DNA of 64,000 nt, from the NCBI GenBank assembly GCA_030532705.1, contig JAUNKR010000002.1, forward strand, positions 25,312 to 89,311. Reading direction: 5' to 3'. The translations under genes and the position numbers were made by a program. Position 1 is the stretch's first letter. The number at the start of each line of letters is the position of its first letter. The stretch comes from Peptostreptococcaceae bacterium. Lineage in GTDB: Bacteria > Bacillota > Clostridia > Peptostreptococcales > Filifactoraceae. Shown here piece by piece: positions 36,048 to 45,359 of the stretch. The notes under the pieces were generated by a model, which saw nothing but the letters and a program-made list of their open reading frames with translations, ran no database searches and was not told the DNA's origin.

Positions 36048-37421
36048 ATGGATCTTATGTATATCCTCGGCGCAGTTGCCGTGATCATCGTTTTATTGAT
36101 CGTTACCATCCCATTGTGGTACATCAAATCGCCACCGGATAAAGCTTTCATCATTTCCGGACTTGGAAAAAGGAAGGTCATCATCGGAAAATCCGGTGTC
36201 AAGATCCCTTTCTTGCAACGTCTGGACAAATTGAGTCTCGAAATGGTCTCTGTCGATGTCAAAACGGACTCCTTCGTTCCGACAAATGACTATATCAACG
36301 TAAAGATCGACGGTGCTGTCAAGATCAAGATCGGGGCGGATCAAGAGCTGATCGAGTTGGCGGCACAAAACTTCTTGAACCGTGCACCCGATTATATCAT
36401 CGCGCAGGTGAAAGACGTTCTGGAAGGTAATACCCGGGAGATCATCGGTAGTATGCCTTTTGAGAGCATCGTACAGGATCGTAAATCCTTCGTCGAAAAG
36501 GTTCAGGAGAACGCGGTGCCGGATCTTCGCAAAATGGGTCTTGAGATCATCTCCTTTAATGTGCAATCCGTGATCGATGAAAATAACATCATCGTGGACC
36601 TCGGTATCGACAACGTATCGCAGATCCGTAAAAAAGCACAGATCGCAAAAGCGCAAGCAGATCGTGACGTTGCGATAGCAACCTCCGAAGCGAAAAAGAT
36701 GGCTAATGATGCGGAAGTTTTGGCCGAGACCGAGATCGCATCCAAACAAAAAGAGCTTGCCGTTCGTGTCGCAGAATTTAAGATCGAACAAGATACGAAG
36801 CAAGCAGAAGCGGATGCGGCATACAAGATCCAAATGGAAGAGCGCCGTGCGATCATCGAGGAAAAAACCGCTCAGGCAAACCTTGTAAAAACCGAAAAAG
36901 AAGTTCTTGTTCGCCAAAAAGTTCTACAAGCAGAGATCGAAAAACAGGCAGAAGCGGATAAGTTCAAAGAGATGCAGATGGCGGATGCGGAATTGTACCG
37001 CAGACAACAGGAAGCACAGGCAAGACTGGTAGAAAAACAGCGTGAAGCGCAAGGGATCTTGGAGATCGGTAAAGCGGAGGCGGAAGCGATCCGTGCAAAA
37101 GCGCTCGCAGAAGCGGAAGGTATCAACGCAAAAGCGGAAGCGATGAAAAAATATGGCGAAGCTGCGATCCTTGAAATGTACTTCGACAAATTGCCGGACA
37201 TCGCAAAAAGTGTTGCCGAGCCGCTCACCAATGTGGACAAGATCACGATGTATGGCGATGCACAAAATGCTAAGATCGTCGGCGATATCGTCAAGGCGAC
37301 CACTCAGATCACGGATGGTCTGACCGAAGGAATGGGCATCGATATCAAATCCTTCGTCCAAAGCCTGATGACGAAAAAAACAACGCCGACCGTCGAAGTT
37401 CCACCGACCACACAAGAATAG
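36048..37421 (+). CDS. floT: Flotillin-like SPFH membrane protein
   Basis: The 457-residue protein has an N-terminal membrane segment (residues 4-26), an SPFH domain (about 30-210, KAFIISGLGKRKVIIGKSGV and GLEIISFNVQSVIDENNIIV), a long coiled coil rich in alanine and glutamate with repeated EA motifs (about 215-390), and a glycine/threonine-containing tail. This is the layout of bacterial flotillin FloT/YuaG, which scaffolds ordered membrane domains. It starts behind AGGAGGTTTTT with its own promoter. A NfeD-type partner gene, often next to floT, is not adjacent. Confidence 0.92.
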   Translation: MDLMYILGAVAVIIVLLIVTIPLWYIKSPPDKAFIISGLGKRKVIIGKSGVKIPFLQRLDKLSLEMVSVDVKTDSFVPTNDYINVKIDGAVKIKIGADQELIELAAQNFLNRAPDYIIAQVKDVLEGNTREIIGSMPFESIVQDRKSFVEKVQENAVPDLRKMGLEIISFNVQSVIDENNIIVDLGIDNVSQIRKKAQIAKAQADRDVAIATSEAKKMANDAEVLAETEIASKQKELAVRVAEFKIEQDTKQAEADAAYKIQMEERRAIIEEKTAQANLVKTEKEVLVRQKVLQAEIEKQAEADKFKEMQMADAELYRRQQEAQARLVEKQREAQGILEIGKAEAEAIRAKALAEAEGINAKAEAMKKYGEAAILEMYFDKLPDIAKSVAEPLTNVDKITMYGDAQNAKIVGDIVKATTQITDGLTEGMGIDIKSFVQSLMTKKTTPTVEVPPTTQE

Positions 37422-37585
37422 ATCCAAGCATACCCTAGGGTTTTCTTACTTGTGTTGTCCACTTCAAATTTCAACCGACCTTTATGATAAAAAATATACG
37501 AAGGCATCACTTCTATGATCACCCGCCCAAAGACATAAAGGACAGCTATAGATTCTAAAAAACTTTAAAAGCAACAGTAATACAA

Positions 37586-37665
37586 AGGACCCTTGATGGA
37601 GGCAAATCCCCGAGAATTAGATCATATGATCTAAATTCGGAAGAGCAACTCACATCAAGGGTCCT
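37586..37665. repeat. Large nested inverted repeat between convergent genes
   Basis: AGGACCCTTGATG (37586-37598) and its exact complement (37653-37665) form a 13-bp stem. Inside it the perfect palindrome TTAGATCATATGATCTAA (37617-37634) forms a second hairpin. It is 165 bases past the flotillin stop and 80 bases past the stop of the converging beta-propeller gene, so a shared transcription terminator is likely. The size and double structure are unusual for one. Confidence 0.6.
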
Positions 37666-37745
37666 GTTCTATTTTATAATAGATCCCCACTTTATTATCT
37701 TGTCATTATCTTGTCGCAACTTTGTCTATGCTCTTGTTCAAATCC

Positions 37746-39800
37746 TTACCAGCTCCATGAGATCTTTTGGATCTCTTTCATATCGGATGCACGATTGGAT
37801 GAGATCTGGCTCCATGAGATCGAATAGATATAATCTCCGACATAGACGAGTCGATCGATTTGATATCGGTCATCATTTTTTTGTCCCGGATTTCTATGCT
37901 CGGTCTGACCTTTGAATTTGATCTTAAAGTCCTTGGTGATCTCGTAAACATATCCGCCTTCGAATACCGTATCTGTATACCAATATTCTTTGCCCTCTCG
38001 TTGCTTACTGATCGAGATCGGGAAGCCGAAATAGTTCTTTTCCGCATTGTACATCAATGCTTTGTGGTTTTGTAAAAGTTCGGAATAGGTACCATGGTCT
38101 CCGATCGAAACATTGGAGATCTGTTTTGGATTTTTGACATCGGTCACATCAAACATAGCGATCTTCATGCCCATATTGATGGTCGCACCATAATCACGCA
38201 CTTTTGTATCTCTTCCGAATCCGATGATATGATTTTCATCATAAGGGTGTAAATAATCACTGTATCCCGGGATTTTGAGATAGCCTAAGATCTTTGGTGA
38301 TTTCGGGTTTTTAAGGTCGATCACAAAGAACGGATCGACTTGCTTGAAGGTCACAAGATAAAGCTTCTCGCCCATAAAACGTGCGGAGTAGATCTTTTCT
38401 CCCGGTGCGATCGCTTTGAGATTACCGATGGGCTTCATATTTTTATCAAATACGGATACTTCGGATCCACTGTCAAAATCTCTTGTATGTGCCACGCGGA
38501 AATATCCGTCGCTCTCATCCATCGCAAATTGATTGATTAGCGTTCCGTTGATCTTAGCCTCTCCGACATAGCTCACTTTTCCTTTATTGATGCTGAACTT
38601 CTTGATGATCGTTTTGTCCAAAAATGCATCTTCCGGTGTGATATTGATCGTTTCATCCAATGAATTCGTTGACAGCCCCGCCGATCGAAGCTGACCGCCC
38701 TCAAAAGGAACAGGTCTTGGGATCCATCCACCCCTATGATATTCCGTATAACTGACATACAGACTCTTGTCATTCATATAGATGTCATGCGCCTCACCGA
38801 TAAAATTGTTGTGTACCGTCGCCTCTTTGTTGTCGATCGCAAAACTTGAGACTGTCGTGATCGAATCGGTGATATAAGGAGGGAAACAGCGGAGCGTTGC
38901 CAGATCGAGTGAAGTGCTCTTGATCTCTCCATCGGCAATAGATACCGTATCATACAAATAGGTCGTCGATACCAAATAGATCTGCTTTCCGACCTTTCTC
39001 GAAGAGGAATAGCTCCCCTCTTGCGCAAGCGTGCGATAAAGTTTCGGATTTTTCGCATCTTTTACATCATATATCATCGTTACGGTATATTCCTTGTGGT
39101 TTCTGTATTCGGAACCGATCAGAACGACTCTGTCGCCATCGGCATACATCTCGAACGGTCCATACTTGATGTTTGCTTCGATCTTACCTGCTTCTACGAT
39201 CTTACCCTGATCAACTTTTGCAATATATAGTTTGCTGGGGCTTAGGTAGTAGATCCGATCGCCGACCACTTTGACGACGTCCGCTTCATCGACCCCCTTC
39301 ACCTGTACATTGGTCTCGCTGCTCTTGCTCTGATCGATCGAACCGCTTTCGCCGGCTGCGCCCGGAGGTGCGGATTTTGTAGCCGAATCTCTTGGAGAAG
39401 CGCTCTCTTCAACATAATTATACATTGCTCTAAACTGTGGGACCATCTTTTGGATCTTTTTCATATTCTCCATATTTTGCACAAAGATCTCGCCCGTATA
39501 AGCCGTTATTGAGACCACGTTGCCCGGATTTACCCGCTTCAAGCTCATCCCTTTCTCACTCACAAGCGGTGCCAACACATAGGTCTTGTCATTAAGCTTA
39601 TTTGAAATAAATGGGATCTCTCTATTATCGGATGCAATAAATTTGAATTCCTTATCCGGATCGGATATCTTATTTTTCACTACCACTTTGATCGGCTGGC
39701 TATAGTCCGGCTCTTCGGAAGGTTTTTTGTCCGCAAAAACAAATACCGTCCCCACTAGGAACACCAGCAATACCAGCCCTATCCATCTAATTTTTTTCAT
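37746..39800 (-). CDS. Secreted beta-propeller-domain protein (PF09826-type)
   Basis: The 684-residue protein starts behind AAAGGAGGTTTTT. Residues 1-23 are a signal peptide (FLVGTVFVFA), 24-170 a linker region, and from about residue 175 the C-terminal propeller begins with TNVQVKGVDEADVVKVVGD, the hallmark of the secreted beta-propeller family distantly related to WD40. Repeated blades contain DVKDAKNPKLY, DLKNPKSPKILGYL and DVTDVKNPKQI. The protein should be exported. Its ligand is unknown, and neighbours do not help because it is monocistronic. Confidence 0.9.
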   Translation of the reverse strand: MKKIRWIGLVLLVFLVGTVFVFADKKPSEEPDYSQPIKVVVKNKISDPDKEFKFIASDNREIPFISNKLNDKTYVLAPLVSEKGMSLKRVNPGNVVSITAYTGEIFVQNMENMKKIQKMVPQFRAMYNYVEESASPRDSATKSAPPGAAGESGSIDQSKSSETNVQVKGVDEADVVKVVGDRIYYLSPSKLYIAKVDQGKIVEAGKIEANIKYGPFEMYADGDRVVLIGSEYRNHKEYTVTMIYDVKDAKNPKLYRTLAQEGSYSSSRKVGKQIYLVSTTYLYDTVSIADGEIKSTSLDLATLRCFPPYITDSITTVSSFAIDNKEATVHNNFIGEAHDIYMNDKSLYVSYTEYHRGGWIPRPVPFEGGQLRSAGLSTNSLDETINITPEDAFLDKTIIKKFSINKGKVSYVGEAKINGTLINQFAMDESDGYFRVAHTRDFDSGSEVSVFDKNMKPIGNLKAIAPGEKIYSARFMGEKLYLVTFKQVDPFFVIDLKNPKSPKILGYLKIPGYSDYLHPYDENHIIGFGRDTKVRDYGATINMGMKIAMFDVTDVKNPKQISNVSIGDHGTYSELLQNHKALMYNAEKNYFGFPISISKQREGKEYWYTDTVFEGGYVYEITKDFKIKFKGQTEHRNPGQKNDDRYQIDRLVYVGDYIYSISWSQISSNRASDMKEIQKISWSW

Positions 39801-40009
39801 AAAAACCTCCTTTGATTCAAACGAGTCCCATCTTCATTATACAATAGCATCATCTCAAAATCTTTTCAAAAAGGTTACAATATTGATAAAAGGAAATAAA
39901 AATATAAAAAATAGTTGGGTCTCGAGAAAGTCAATTTTTTAGCTTGGAGGGGGTGCTTGAGATGTTAAATTATTGAGCCGTATCTCTCGGAGAGTATATG
40001 AGCGTATTC

Positions 40010-40038
40010 TTTGACACTTTCCAACTCCTATTGTATAA
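40010..40038 (+). promoter_or_regulatory. Perfect consensus sigma-A promoter
   Basis: TTGACA at 40010-40015, exactly 17 bases, TATAAT at 40033-40038. It is the best-matching promoter in the window and drives the protease-nuclease operon 90 bases downstream. The preceding 39801-40009 holds no gene. GAGCCGTATCTCTCGGAGAG just upstream contains a short inverted repeat (CTCTC/GAGAG) that may be an operator. Confidence 0.85.
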
Positions 40039-40127
40039 TATTTTTAATAATATTTTGCCAATTCGAATATTTCTACATAAAATTTGTCGGTTCATCTATT
40101 TAAGATTTTGATAAAGGAAGTGATTTT

Positions 40128-41885
40128 ATGTTAAAAGGGAACGTAAGAAGACAAAACATTTCCGCAGAAGCTTATGAAGCACAAAAGGCAACGATCGAGC
40201 AGGAAGCGTTGAAGCGTTTTTTGTCCGCCTCAGATAAGAAAAAACCGAGCCCTCGATCGAAGAAAGAGGGTCTGATGCTTTCGACCCGACAAAATATCAT
40301 CGAAAAATATGACAGCATTGCGATCGAGCGGATCCTCGGCAAAAGCGATCTGTTCCCGATCTCCTATCTCGAGATGGGACTCAAGGTAAGCAATGCGATC
40401 TGTCGGATCTCGATCCGAAACAGCAAGGGAAATGTCGTCGGATATGGAACAGGTTTTTTGATCGCACCATTCACGCTGATGACCAACAATCATGTGATCG
40501 ATTCTCCGGAATCTGCGCTACATTCGATCGCCGAATTCAATTTTCAGGATGACATCCATTTTATGCCCTGCCCTACTTATAACTATCGTTTAGATCCGGA
40601 CAAACTATTTATCACCAATGAGGAGCTCGACTATACGATCGTAGCGGTCAAAGATAATAAGAGCAGTGGAAGATCGTTGGAAGATTTTGGCATGATTCCG
40701 TTGGAGCCGATGGCCGGCAAGATCCTGACCGGCGAGTATGTTTCGATCATTCAGCATCCAAAGGGCGGCCCAAAATCCGTCACTTTGCGTGAGAATCAAG
40801 TGAGCAATATCCTCGATCATTTTATCCACTATTTGACCGATACCGAGCCGGGTTCTTCCGGTTCTCCGGTGTTCAACGACCAGTGGGTGCTCGTCGCATT
40901 GCATCATGCCGGCGTTCCGGATCCGAAGAAAAAAGGTGAGTGGATCGCCAATGAGGGCGTCCGTATCAGTTCGATCGTCAGCGATATCGCCAAACAGTAT
41001 CCGACTCTTTCCGACAAGCAGAAGTTCCTGATCGACTCCATGTTACCGAACTTAATCGAACCGGGGCCTTCCTCAGATCCATCAGTAAGTGCCAAAGGCT
41101 ATGACCCGCAATTCCTCGGCAAAAAATACAAAGTGCCGATGCCGAAACTAAATGCTGCGATGGAGGAGGATGTTTCCAGACTCAAGGATGGAAGCTATGT
41201 CCTCGACTATGTCCACTTCTCGATTGTGATGCGTAGATCTCGCGGGCTTGCATATTTTACCGCAGTCAATATCGACGGCAAAAATCAGGTACGGATCCCA
41301 AGAACAGCCGATTCTTGGAAATTCGATCCGCGGATCGACAAGAAGAACCAATATGGCAACGAGGTCTACAGTCAGAACGATCTCGACCGAGGACATCTCG
41401 TCCGACGAAATGACCCGAACTGGGGCGAAGATGCAGAGCTTGCAAACGAAGATACCTTCCACTTTACCAACAGTGCGCCGCAGCACAAGAATCTCAACCA
41501 AAAGATCTGGGTCGGACTCGAAGATTACATTACTCAGAATGCACGTGCACACAATTTGCGTGTGACTGTATTTACCGGCCCGGTATTTCGAGACGATGAC
41601 CTCGTCTATCGAAAAAAATATCAGATCCCGGCAGAATTCTGGAAAGTGGTTGTTATCGTCAAGCCGGACCGTGAGCTTTCGGCGACCGCTTATTTGCAGA
41701 CACAAAAAAATATGATCGAAAATCTCGAATTTGCTTATGGGGAATACGAAACTTACCAGATCCCGATCGCAAAGATCGAGCAGATCACCGGACTGGATTT
41801 CGGAGAACTCAGCAGCTATGATCCGATCGCCAATATCGAAAGCGCCGGCCTTCAGATACAAGATTATAGAGATATCAAGCTTTAG
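40128..41885 (+). CDS. Trypsin-like protease fused to a DNA/RNA non-specific nuclease
   Basis: The 585-residue protein has three parts. Residues 1-85 are helical and charged. Residues about 86-290 are a V8/trypsin-like serine protease with His122 (TNNHVID), Asp168 (EELDYTIV) and Ser244 (GSSGSPV). Residues about 355-560 are a beta-beta-alpha metal nuclease with the DRGH motif (Asp420-His423) and the metal-binding Asn457 and Glu465 in NLNQKIWVGLE. There is no signal peptide or membrane segment, so it should act in the cytoplasm. Two destructive enzymes in one chain suggest a controlled self-destruct or defence effector in which one part may be freed or activated by proteolysis; this is inference. 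The papain-like gene follows after 14 bases. Confidence 0.9.
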   Translation: MLKGNVRRQNISAEAYEAQKATIEQEALKRFLSASDKKKPSPRSKKEGLMLSTRQNIIEKYDSIAIERILGKSDLFPISYLEMGLKVSNAICRISIRNSKGNVVGYGTGFLIAPFTLMTNNHVIDSPESALHSIAEFNFQDDIHFMPCPTYNYRLDPDKLFITNEELDYTIVAVKDNKSSGRSLEDFGMIPLEPMAGKILTGEYVSIIQHPKGGPKSVTLRENQVSNILDHFIHYLTDTEPGSSGSPVFNDQWVLVALHHAGVPDPKKKGEWIANEGVRISSIVSDIAKQYPTLSDKQKFLIDSMLPNLIEPGPSSDPSVSAKGYDPQFLGKKYKVPMPKLNAAMEEDVSRLKDGSYVLDYVHFSIVMRRSRGLAYFTAVNIDGKNQVRIPRTADSWKFDPRIDKKNQYGNEVYSQNDLDRGHLVRRNDPNWGEDAELANEDTFHFTNSAPQHKNLNQKIWVGLEDYITQNARAHNLRVTVFTGPVFRDDDLVYRKKYQIPAEFWKVVVIVKPDRELSATAYLQTQKNMIENLEFAYGEYETYQIPIAKIEQITGLDFGELSSYDPIANIESAGLQIQDYRDIKL

Positions 41886-41899
41886 ATCGGAGGTGGAAA

Positions 41900-42856
41900 A
41901 TGAAACGATGTAATATGTATGCCGCATACGCAAAGCGGCGATTTACCAAAGGCGAAAAAGCGGGAGAGCCTGTCAACACCGGATGGCTGCCTCCTCTACC
42001 GGATATGAGGGACTATACGGACGAGCATCCGAAGATCAAGGAGATCTCGGACAAGCTCGGCGTCAATCAAAAAAAGAAAGAAACTCTTCCTAAGTCCGTC
42101 GATCTCAGGGAATGGTGCTCTCCGGTCGAAGATCAGCTCACCTTGGGCTCTTGTACGGCAAATGCCGCCGTCGGTATGGTTGAATACTTTCAGCGCAGAG
42201 CCTACGGACTTCATATCGAAGGCTCCCGCCTCTTCGTTTACAAAGCGACACGCAAGCTGATGATGAGCGAAGGCGATTCAGGCGGGTGGTTACGCTCGGC
42301 AATGGGTGCGCTCGTGCTCTTCGGCGTACCGGATGAAAAATATTTCCCATACACGCTCGACGGTGTCAATGTCAACCCCGATTGGGACTCTGACCCGGAC
42401 AGTTTTTTGTACGCGATGGCGGACAACTACACTACGCTCACCTATTTTTGCCATGACCCATTAGGCAAGAAACAGACCAAAAAAGAAGTGCTCGACAGTG
42501 TCAAAAAATACCTTGCCGCAGGGATCCCGTCGATGTTCGGATTCTACGGATTCCCATCCTTTGAAGATTCCGATGCGCCCGGCTCGATCCCCTATCCTTG
42601 CAAAAACGAAAAGGCGGAATGGGGGCATGCGGTCGCTGCAGTAGGTTACGATGACAAGAAAAAGATCAAAAATACAAGATGCAAAACCGAAACCATCGGC
42701 GCATTGCTCATCCGAAACTCCTGGGGCACCGGATGGGGCGAAGAAGGTTATGGATGGCTGCCTTATGACTATGTGCTCAATGGCCTTGCCGAAGACTTCT
42801 GGTCCATTCTTTCGATGGACTGGATCGATACGGAACAGTTCGGACTCGGCAAATAA
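41900..42856 (+). CDS. Papain-like (C1 family) cysteine protease, cytoplasmic
   Basis: The 318-residue protein starts at the ATG after GGAGGTGGAAA. The papain fold runs from about residue 64: SVDLREWCSPVEDQ, the oxyanion Gln79 and catalytic Cys85 (LGSCTANAA), His243 (WGHAVAAVGY) and Asn273 (LIRNSWGTGWGEEGYGWLPY). The first 60 residues are polar and could be a short propeptide, but there is no secretion signal. Bacterial C1 proteases are usually exported or found in odd contexts, so a cytoplasmic copy in an operon with a protease-nuclease fusion suggests a cascade in which one protease processes the other. That is inference. A terminator follows. Confidence 0.9.
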   Translation: MKRCNMYAAYAKRRFTKGEKAGEPVNTGWLPPLPDMRDYTDEHPKIKEISDKLGVNQKKKETLPKSVDLREWCSPVEDQLTLGSCTANAAVGMVEYFQRRAYGLHIEGSRLFVYKATRKLMMSEGDSGGWLRSAMGALVLFGVPDEKYFPYTLDGVNVNPDWDSDPDSFLYAMADNYTTLTYFCHDPLGKKQTKKEVLDSVKKYLAAGIPSMFGFYGFPSFEDSDAPGSIPYPCKNEKAEWGHAVAAVGYDDKKKIKNTRCKTETIGALLIRNSWGTGWGEEGYGWLPYDYVLNGLAEDFWSILSMDWIDTEQFGLGK

Positions 42857-42887
42857 AACAAAATAAGATCGCTTGCAGGAACATGAA

Positions 42888-42912
42888 GGGGCGGGAGCTT
42901 TCTCGCCCTTTA
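42888..42912 (+). terminator. Rho-independent terminator
   Basis: GGGCGGGA (42889-42896) pairs with TCTCGCCC (42901-42908) around GCTT, followed by TTTAT. It ends the protease-nuclease operon 32 bases past the last stop. Confidence 0.7.
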
Positions 42913-42924
42913 TCGAAAAAAGCC

Positions 42925-43182
42925 TTGCAATATTTGTAACTTAGTGGTAAGATAACAAAAACAAGGAGACTTGGATACAAGCGCTCCACTCGGCGATGAC
43001 AGGGACTATAGGTTGTGATTTCCTTCAGAGAGCAGATGGACGGTGAAAATCTGTGGAATAGCTGCCGGATCTACCCTTGAGCTTGCAGGCAAACCTGCAC
43101 GTTGGCAACGTTATAGCCCAAAGAGCTTCGGCTGAATTTAGGTGGTACCACGTTCCTCGTCCTATGTGACGGGGATTTTTTT
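42925..43182 (+). promoter_or_regulatory. Promoter and T-box riboswitch of serS
   Basis: A promoter (TTGCAA 42925-42930, 17 bases, TAAGAT 42948-42953) is followed by a T-box leader from about 42960. The T-box sequence AGGTGGTACCACG is at 43140-43152. The terminator CCTCGTC/GACGGGG (43155-43161 with 43168-43174) is followed by a T-run. Uncharged tRNA-Ser should pair with the T-box bulge and favour the antiterminator, switching serS on when serine is short. A TCT triplet in GGATCTACCC (about 43067-43076), at the expected distance, is the likely serine specifier, but I could not fold the stem fully. Confidence 0.92.
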
Positions 43183-43202
43183 ATTTACGAAAAGGAGGAC
43201 TT

Positions 43203-44474
43203 ATGTTAGACATTAAACGGATCAAACAAAATCTTGATGAAATCAAGTTGCTTATGGATATGCGCGGGGAAAAAGACTTTTCGCTGGACGAAGTCGTTGC
43301 ACTGGACGATAAGAGGATCGAGCTATTGCAGAAGGTAGAGGTTCTCAAAAATGAATCAAATGTAAATTCCAAAAAAATCCCTCAATACAAGAAAGAGGGC
43401 AAGGATGTCACTGAACTGATGGCGGATCTGAAAAAGCTATCCGATCAGATCGGTGAGCTGGACGATCAAGTCAAATCGGTAGAATCCGAGCTTCGCGATA
43501 AGATGATGCGCATCCCGAATGTACCGAATCCAAATGTACCGAAGGGTGACAGCGATGAGGACAATGTTGAGATCCGCAGATGGGGCGAGCCGACCAAATT
43601 CGACTTTGAAACAAAAGCGCATTGGGACGTCGGAACGGATCTTGATATTTTAGACTTTGAAACTGCCGGCAAGATCACAGGGGCAAGATTTACGCTTTAC
43701 AAAAAATATGGCGCAAGATTGGAGCGTTCTTTAATCAACTTCTTTTTGGATACCCATACGGCAGATCACGGATATACCGAAGTGCTTCCGCCATTCATCG
43801 CAAACCGACAAAGCTTCATCGGGACCGGACAGCTCCCAAAATTTGAAGAAGATATGTTCAAGCTCGAGGGCTTGGAATATTTCCTCGTACCGACTGCGGA
43901 AGTCCCTGTGACCAATATCCATCGGGACGAGATCCTCGATGCGGAGGAGTTGACGATCAAATACTGTGCTTATACGCCATGCTTCCGCGCGGAAGCAGGC
44001 TCTGCCGGTCGCGACACAAGAGGTTTGATCCGTCAGCATCAATTCCAAAAGGTCGAACTTGTCAAATTTACCAAGCCGGAAGAGTCCTATGCAGAGTTGG
44101 AAAGCCTGACTGCCGATGCGGAAAAAGTGCTTCAGCTTCTCGGGCTGCCATATCGTGTGGTCAAGATCTCTTCGGGCGATCTGGGCTTCACCGCCGCTTT
44201 CAAATATGATCTTGAAGTCTGGATGCCGAGCTACGGACGCTATGTGGAGATCTCTTCTTGCTCAAATTTCGAAGATTTCCAAGCAAGACGTGCAAATATA
44301 AGATTCCGCCGAGGAAAAGGCGAAAAACCGGAGTTCGTTCATACGCTCAATGGATCCGGTGTGGCGATCGGTCGAACCGTTGCGGCAATCCTGGAGAATT
44401 ATCAACAGGCGGACGGCTCCGTCATCGTGCCGAAAGTGCTGCGTCCATATATGGGCATCGATGTAATCAAATAA
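43203..44474 (+). CDS. serS: Seryl-tRNA synthetase
   Basis: The 423-residue class II synthetase charges tRNA-Ser with serine (and tRNA-Sec with serine, needed for the selenoprotein nearby). Residues 1-110 form the tRNA-binding coiled-coil arm. The core has motif 2 around [20 protein letters not shown] and motif 3 in [20 protein letters not shown]. Starting after AAAGGAGGACTT, it is controlled by the T-box leader. Confidence 0.97.
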   Translation: MLDIKRIKQNLDEIKLLMDMRGEKDFSLDEVVALDDKRIELLQKVEVLKNESNVNSKKIPQYKKEGKDVTELMADLKKLSDQIGELDDQVKSVESELRDKMMRIPNVPNPNVPKGDSDEDNVEIRRWGEPTKFDFETKAHWDVGTDLDILDFETAGKITGARFTLYKKYGARLERSLINFFLDTHTADHGYTEVLPPFIANRQSFIGTGQLPKFEEDMFKLEGLEYFLVPTAEVPVTNIHRDEILDAEELTIKYCAYTPCFRAEAGSAGRDTRGLIRQHQFQKVELVKFTKPEESYAELESLTADAEKVLQLLGLPYRVVKISSGDLGFTAAFKYDLEVWMPSYGRYVEISSCSNFEDFQARRANIRFRRGKGEKPEFVHTLNGSGVAIGRTVAAILENYQQADGSVIVPKVLRPYMGIDVIK

Positions 44475-44490
44475 CCCATTTTCGTATAAT

Positions 44491-44521
44491 AAAGAACCCG
44501 AAGCAAGCTCGGGTTCTTTGA
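44491..44521. terminator. Bidirectional terminator
   Basis: AAAGAACCCGA (44491-44501) and its exact complement (44509-44519) form an 11-bp stem with a seven-base loop. It serves serS on the plus strand and the converging DUF4282 gene on the minus strand. Confidence 0.85.
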
Positions 44522-44548
44522 TTTAAGTTTAGGTTTTGAATCTGTCGA

Positions 44549-44956
44549 TTATCTTCGAAGAGAGTTTTTGATCTCTCCAAGATTTTCATTGATATTGAAA
44601 AGAACGATCATAAACTCGGCATAGATCCTGACTAAAAATGGTCCCAAAAGAAGAACAGCGAGTCCCAACAAGACCTGTCTTTCGCCTGTAAAGTAATCTC
44701 GAACGAACATCAATTTAAGTCCTGTCAATATCACTCCGATCATGAATAGCACATAAAGCACCTTGATGATCTTGGTAGAAATCATTTTGTCAAAATTCAT
44801 AAAAGTCGACAGGAGAGGCATTCCCTCTTTTTTTGCAGTGTTCGCAAACTGTCCGAATTTCTCGGACGCATCTCTTGTAAAATTCTCTGCGCTTTGCTTA
44901 AAGTCATTGCCTCCGTTGTTTTGATTGTTCTGTCCGTTTTGATTGTTTTCGTTCAT
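44549..44956 (-). CDS. DUF4282-family membrane protein
   Basis: The 135-residue protein has an Asn/Gln-rich start (MNENNQNGQNNQNNGGN), a short amphipathic stretch, then the DUF4282 core: FDKMISTKIIKVLYVLFMIG and LLLGPFLVRIYAEFMIVLFN, with two membrane helices at about 63-83 and 94-118. Such proteins are widespread membrane proteins of unknown function with a conserved RIYxExxIVxFxINE end, here NINENLGEIKN. Confidence 0.85.
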   Translation of the reverse strand: MNENNQNGQNNQNNGGNDFKQSAENFTRDASEKFGQFANTAKKEGMPLLSTFMNFDKMISTKIIKVLYVLFMIGVILTGLKLMFVRDYFTGERQVLLGLAVLLLGPFLVRIYAEFMIVLFNINENLGEIKNSLRR

Positions 44957-45042
44957 CCTACAACCTCCTCATTCAATATTTGTCTATATTATACTATACA
45001 GTGGTTGAATTGTGAACAATAATAAACGATCTTGTTCAAAAA

Positions 45043-45216
45043 CTATTTTATCTCTTGAATGATGACTTCCTTTTTCTCATGCTCCCATCGAACTTCAGCT
45101 TGGAGTCCAAGCTCCGTAAGCGCCTTTTGAACATCGGTCAACGGCATGAGGATCCGTCCATTGACATTGAGGATGCTCGCGCTGAGCGGATGTTCTTTCC
45201 GATTGGGCTCCATCAT
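45043..45216 (-). pseudogene. Orphan stalk-domain fragment
   Basis: A minus-strand frame of 57 codons, too short for a real member of its family, encodes half of one copper-amine-oxidase-like stalk repeat: NGRILMPLTDVQKALTELGL, then a tryptophan and KKEVIIQEIK. It resembles the repeats of the protein at 3222-4199. No ribosome site precedes either ATG, and the frame continues open upstream. It is probably the tail of a lost stalk-domain gene. Confidence 0.5.
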
Positions 45217-45359
45217 CGATTCGATAAAGGGTAAATGGCTGATATTCTTATGTTTGTAATATTTTTGTAATGAATTTTTATTATTTTAGTGTTATAATCG
45301 TGGTAGGCGGTCACTTACTTTTGTCCGCCTCACAAATTTTAACTCATTTAGGAGGAACT

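Noticed and set aside
36093..37427. Long minus-strand frames opposite the flotillin gene
   Set aside because: They mirror the repetitive Glu/Ala codons of the coiled coil and have no start signals.
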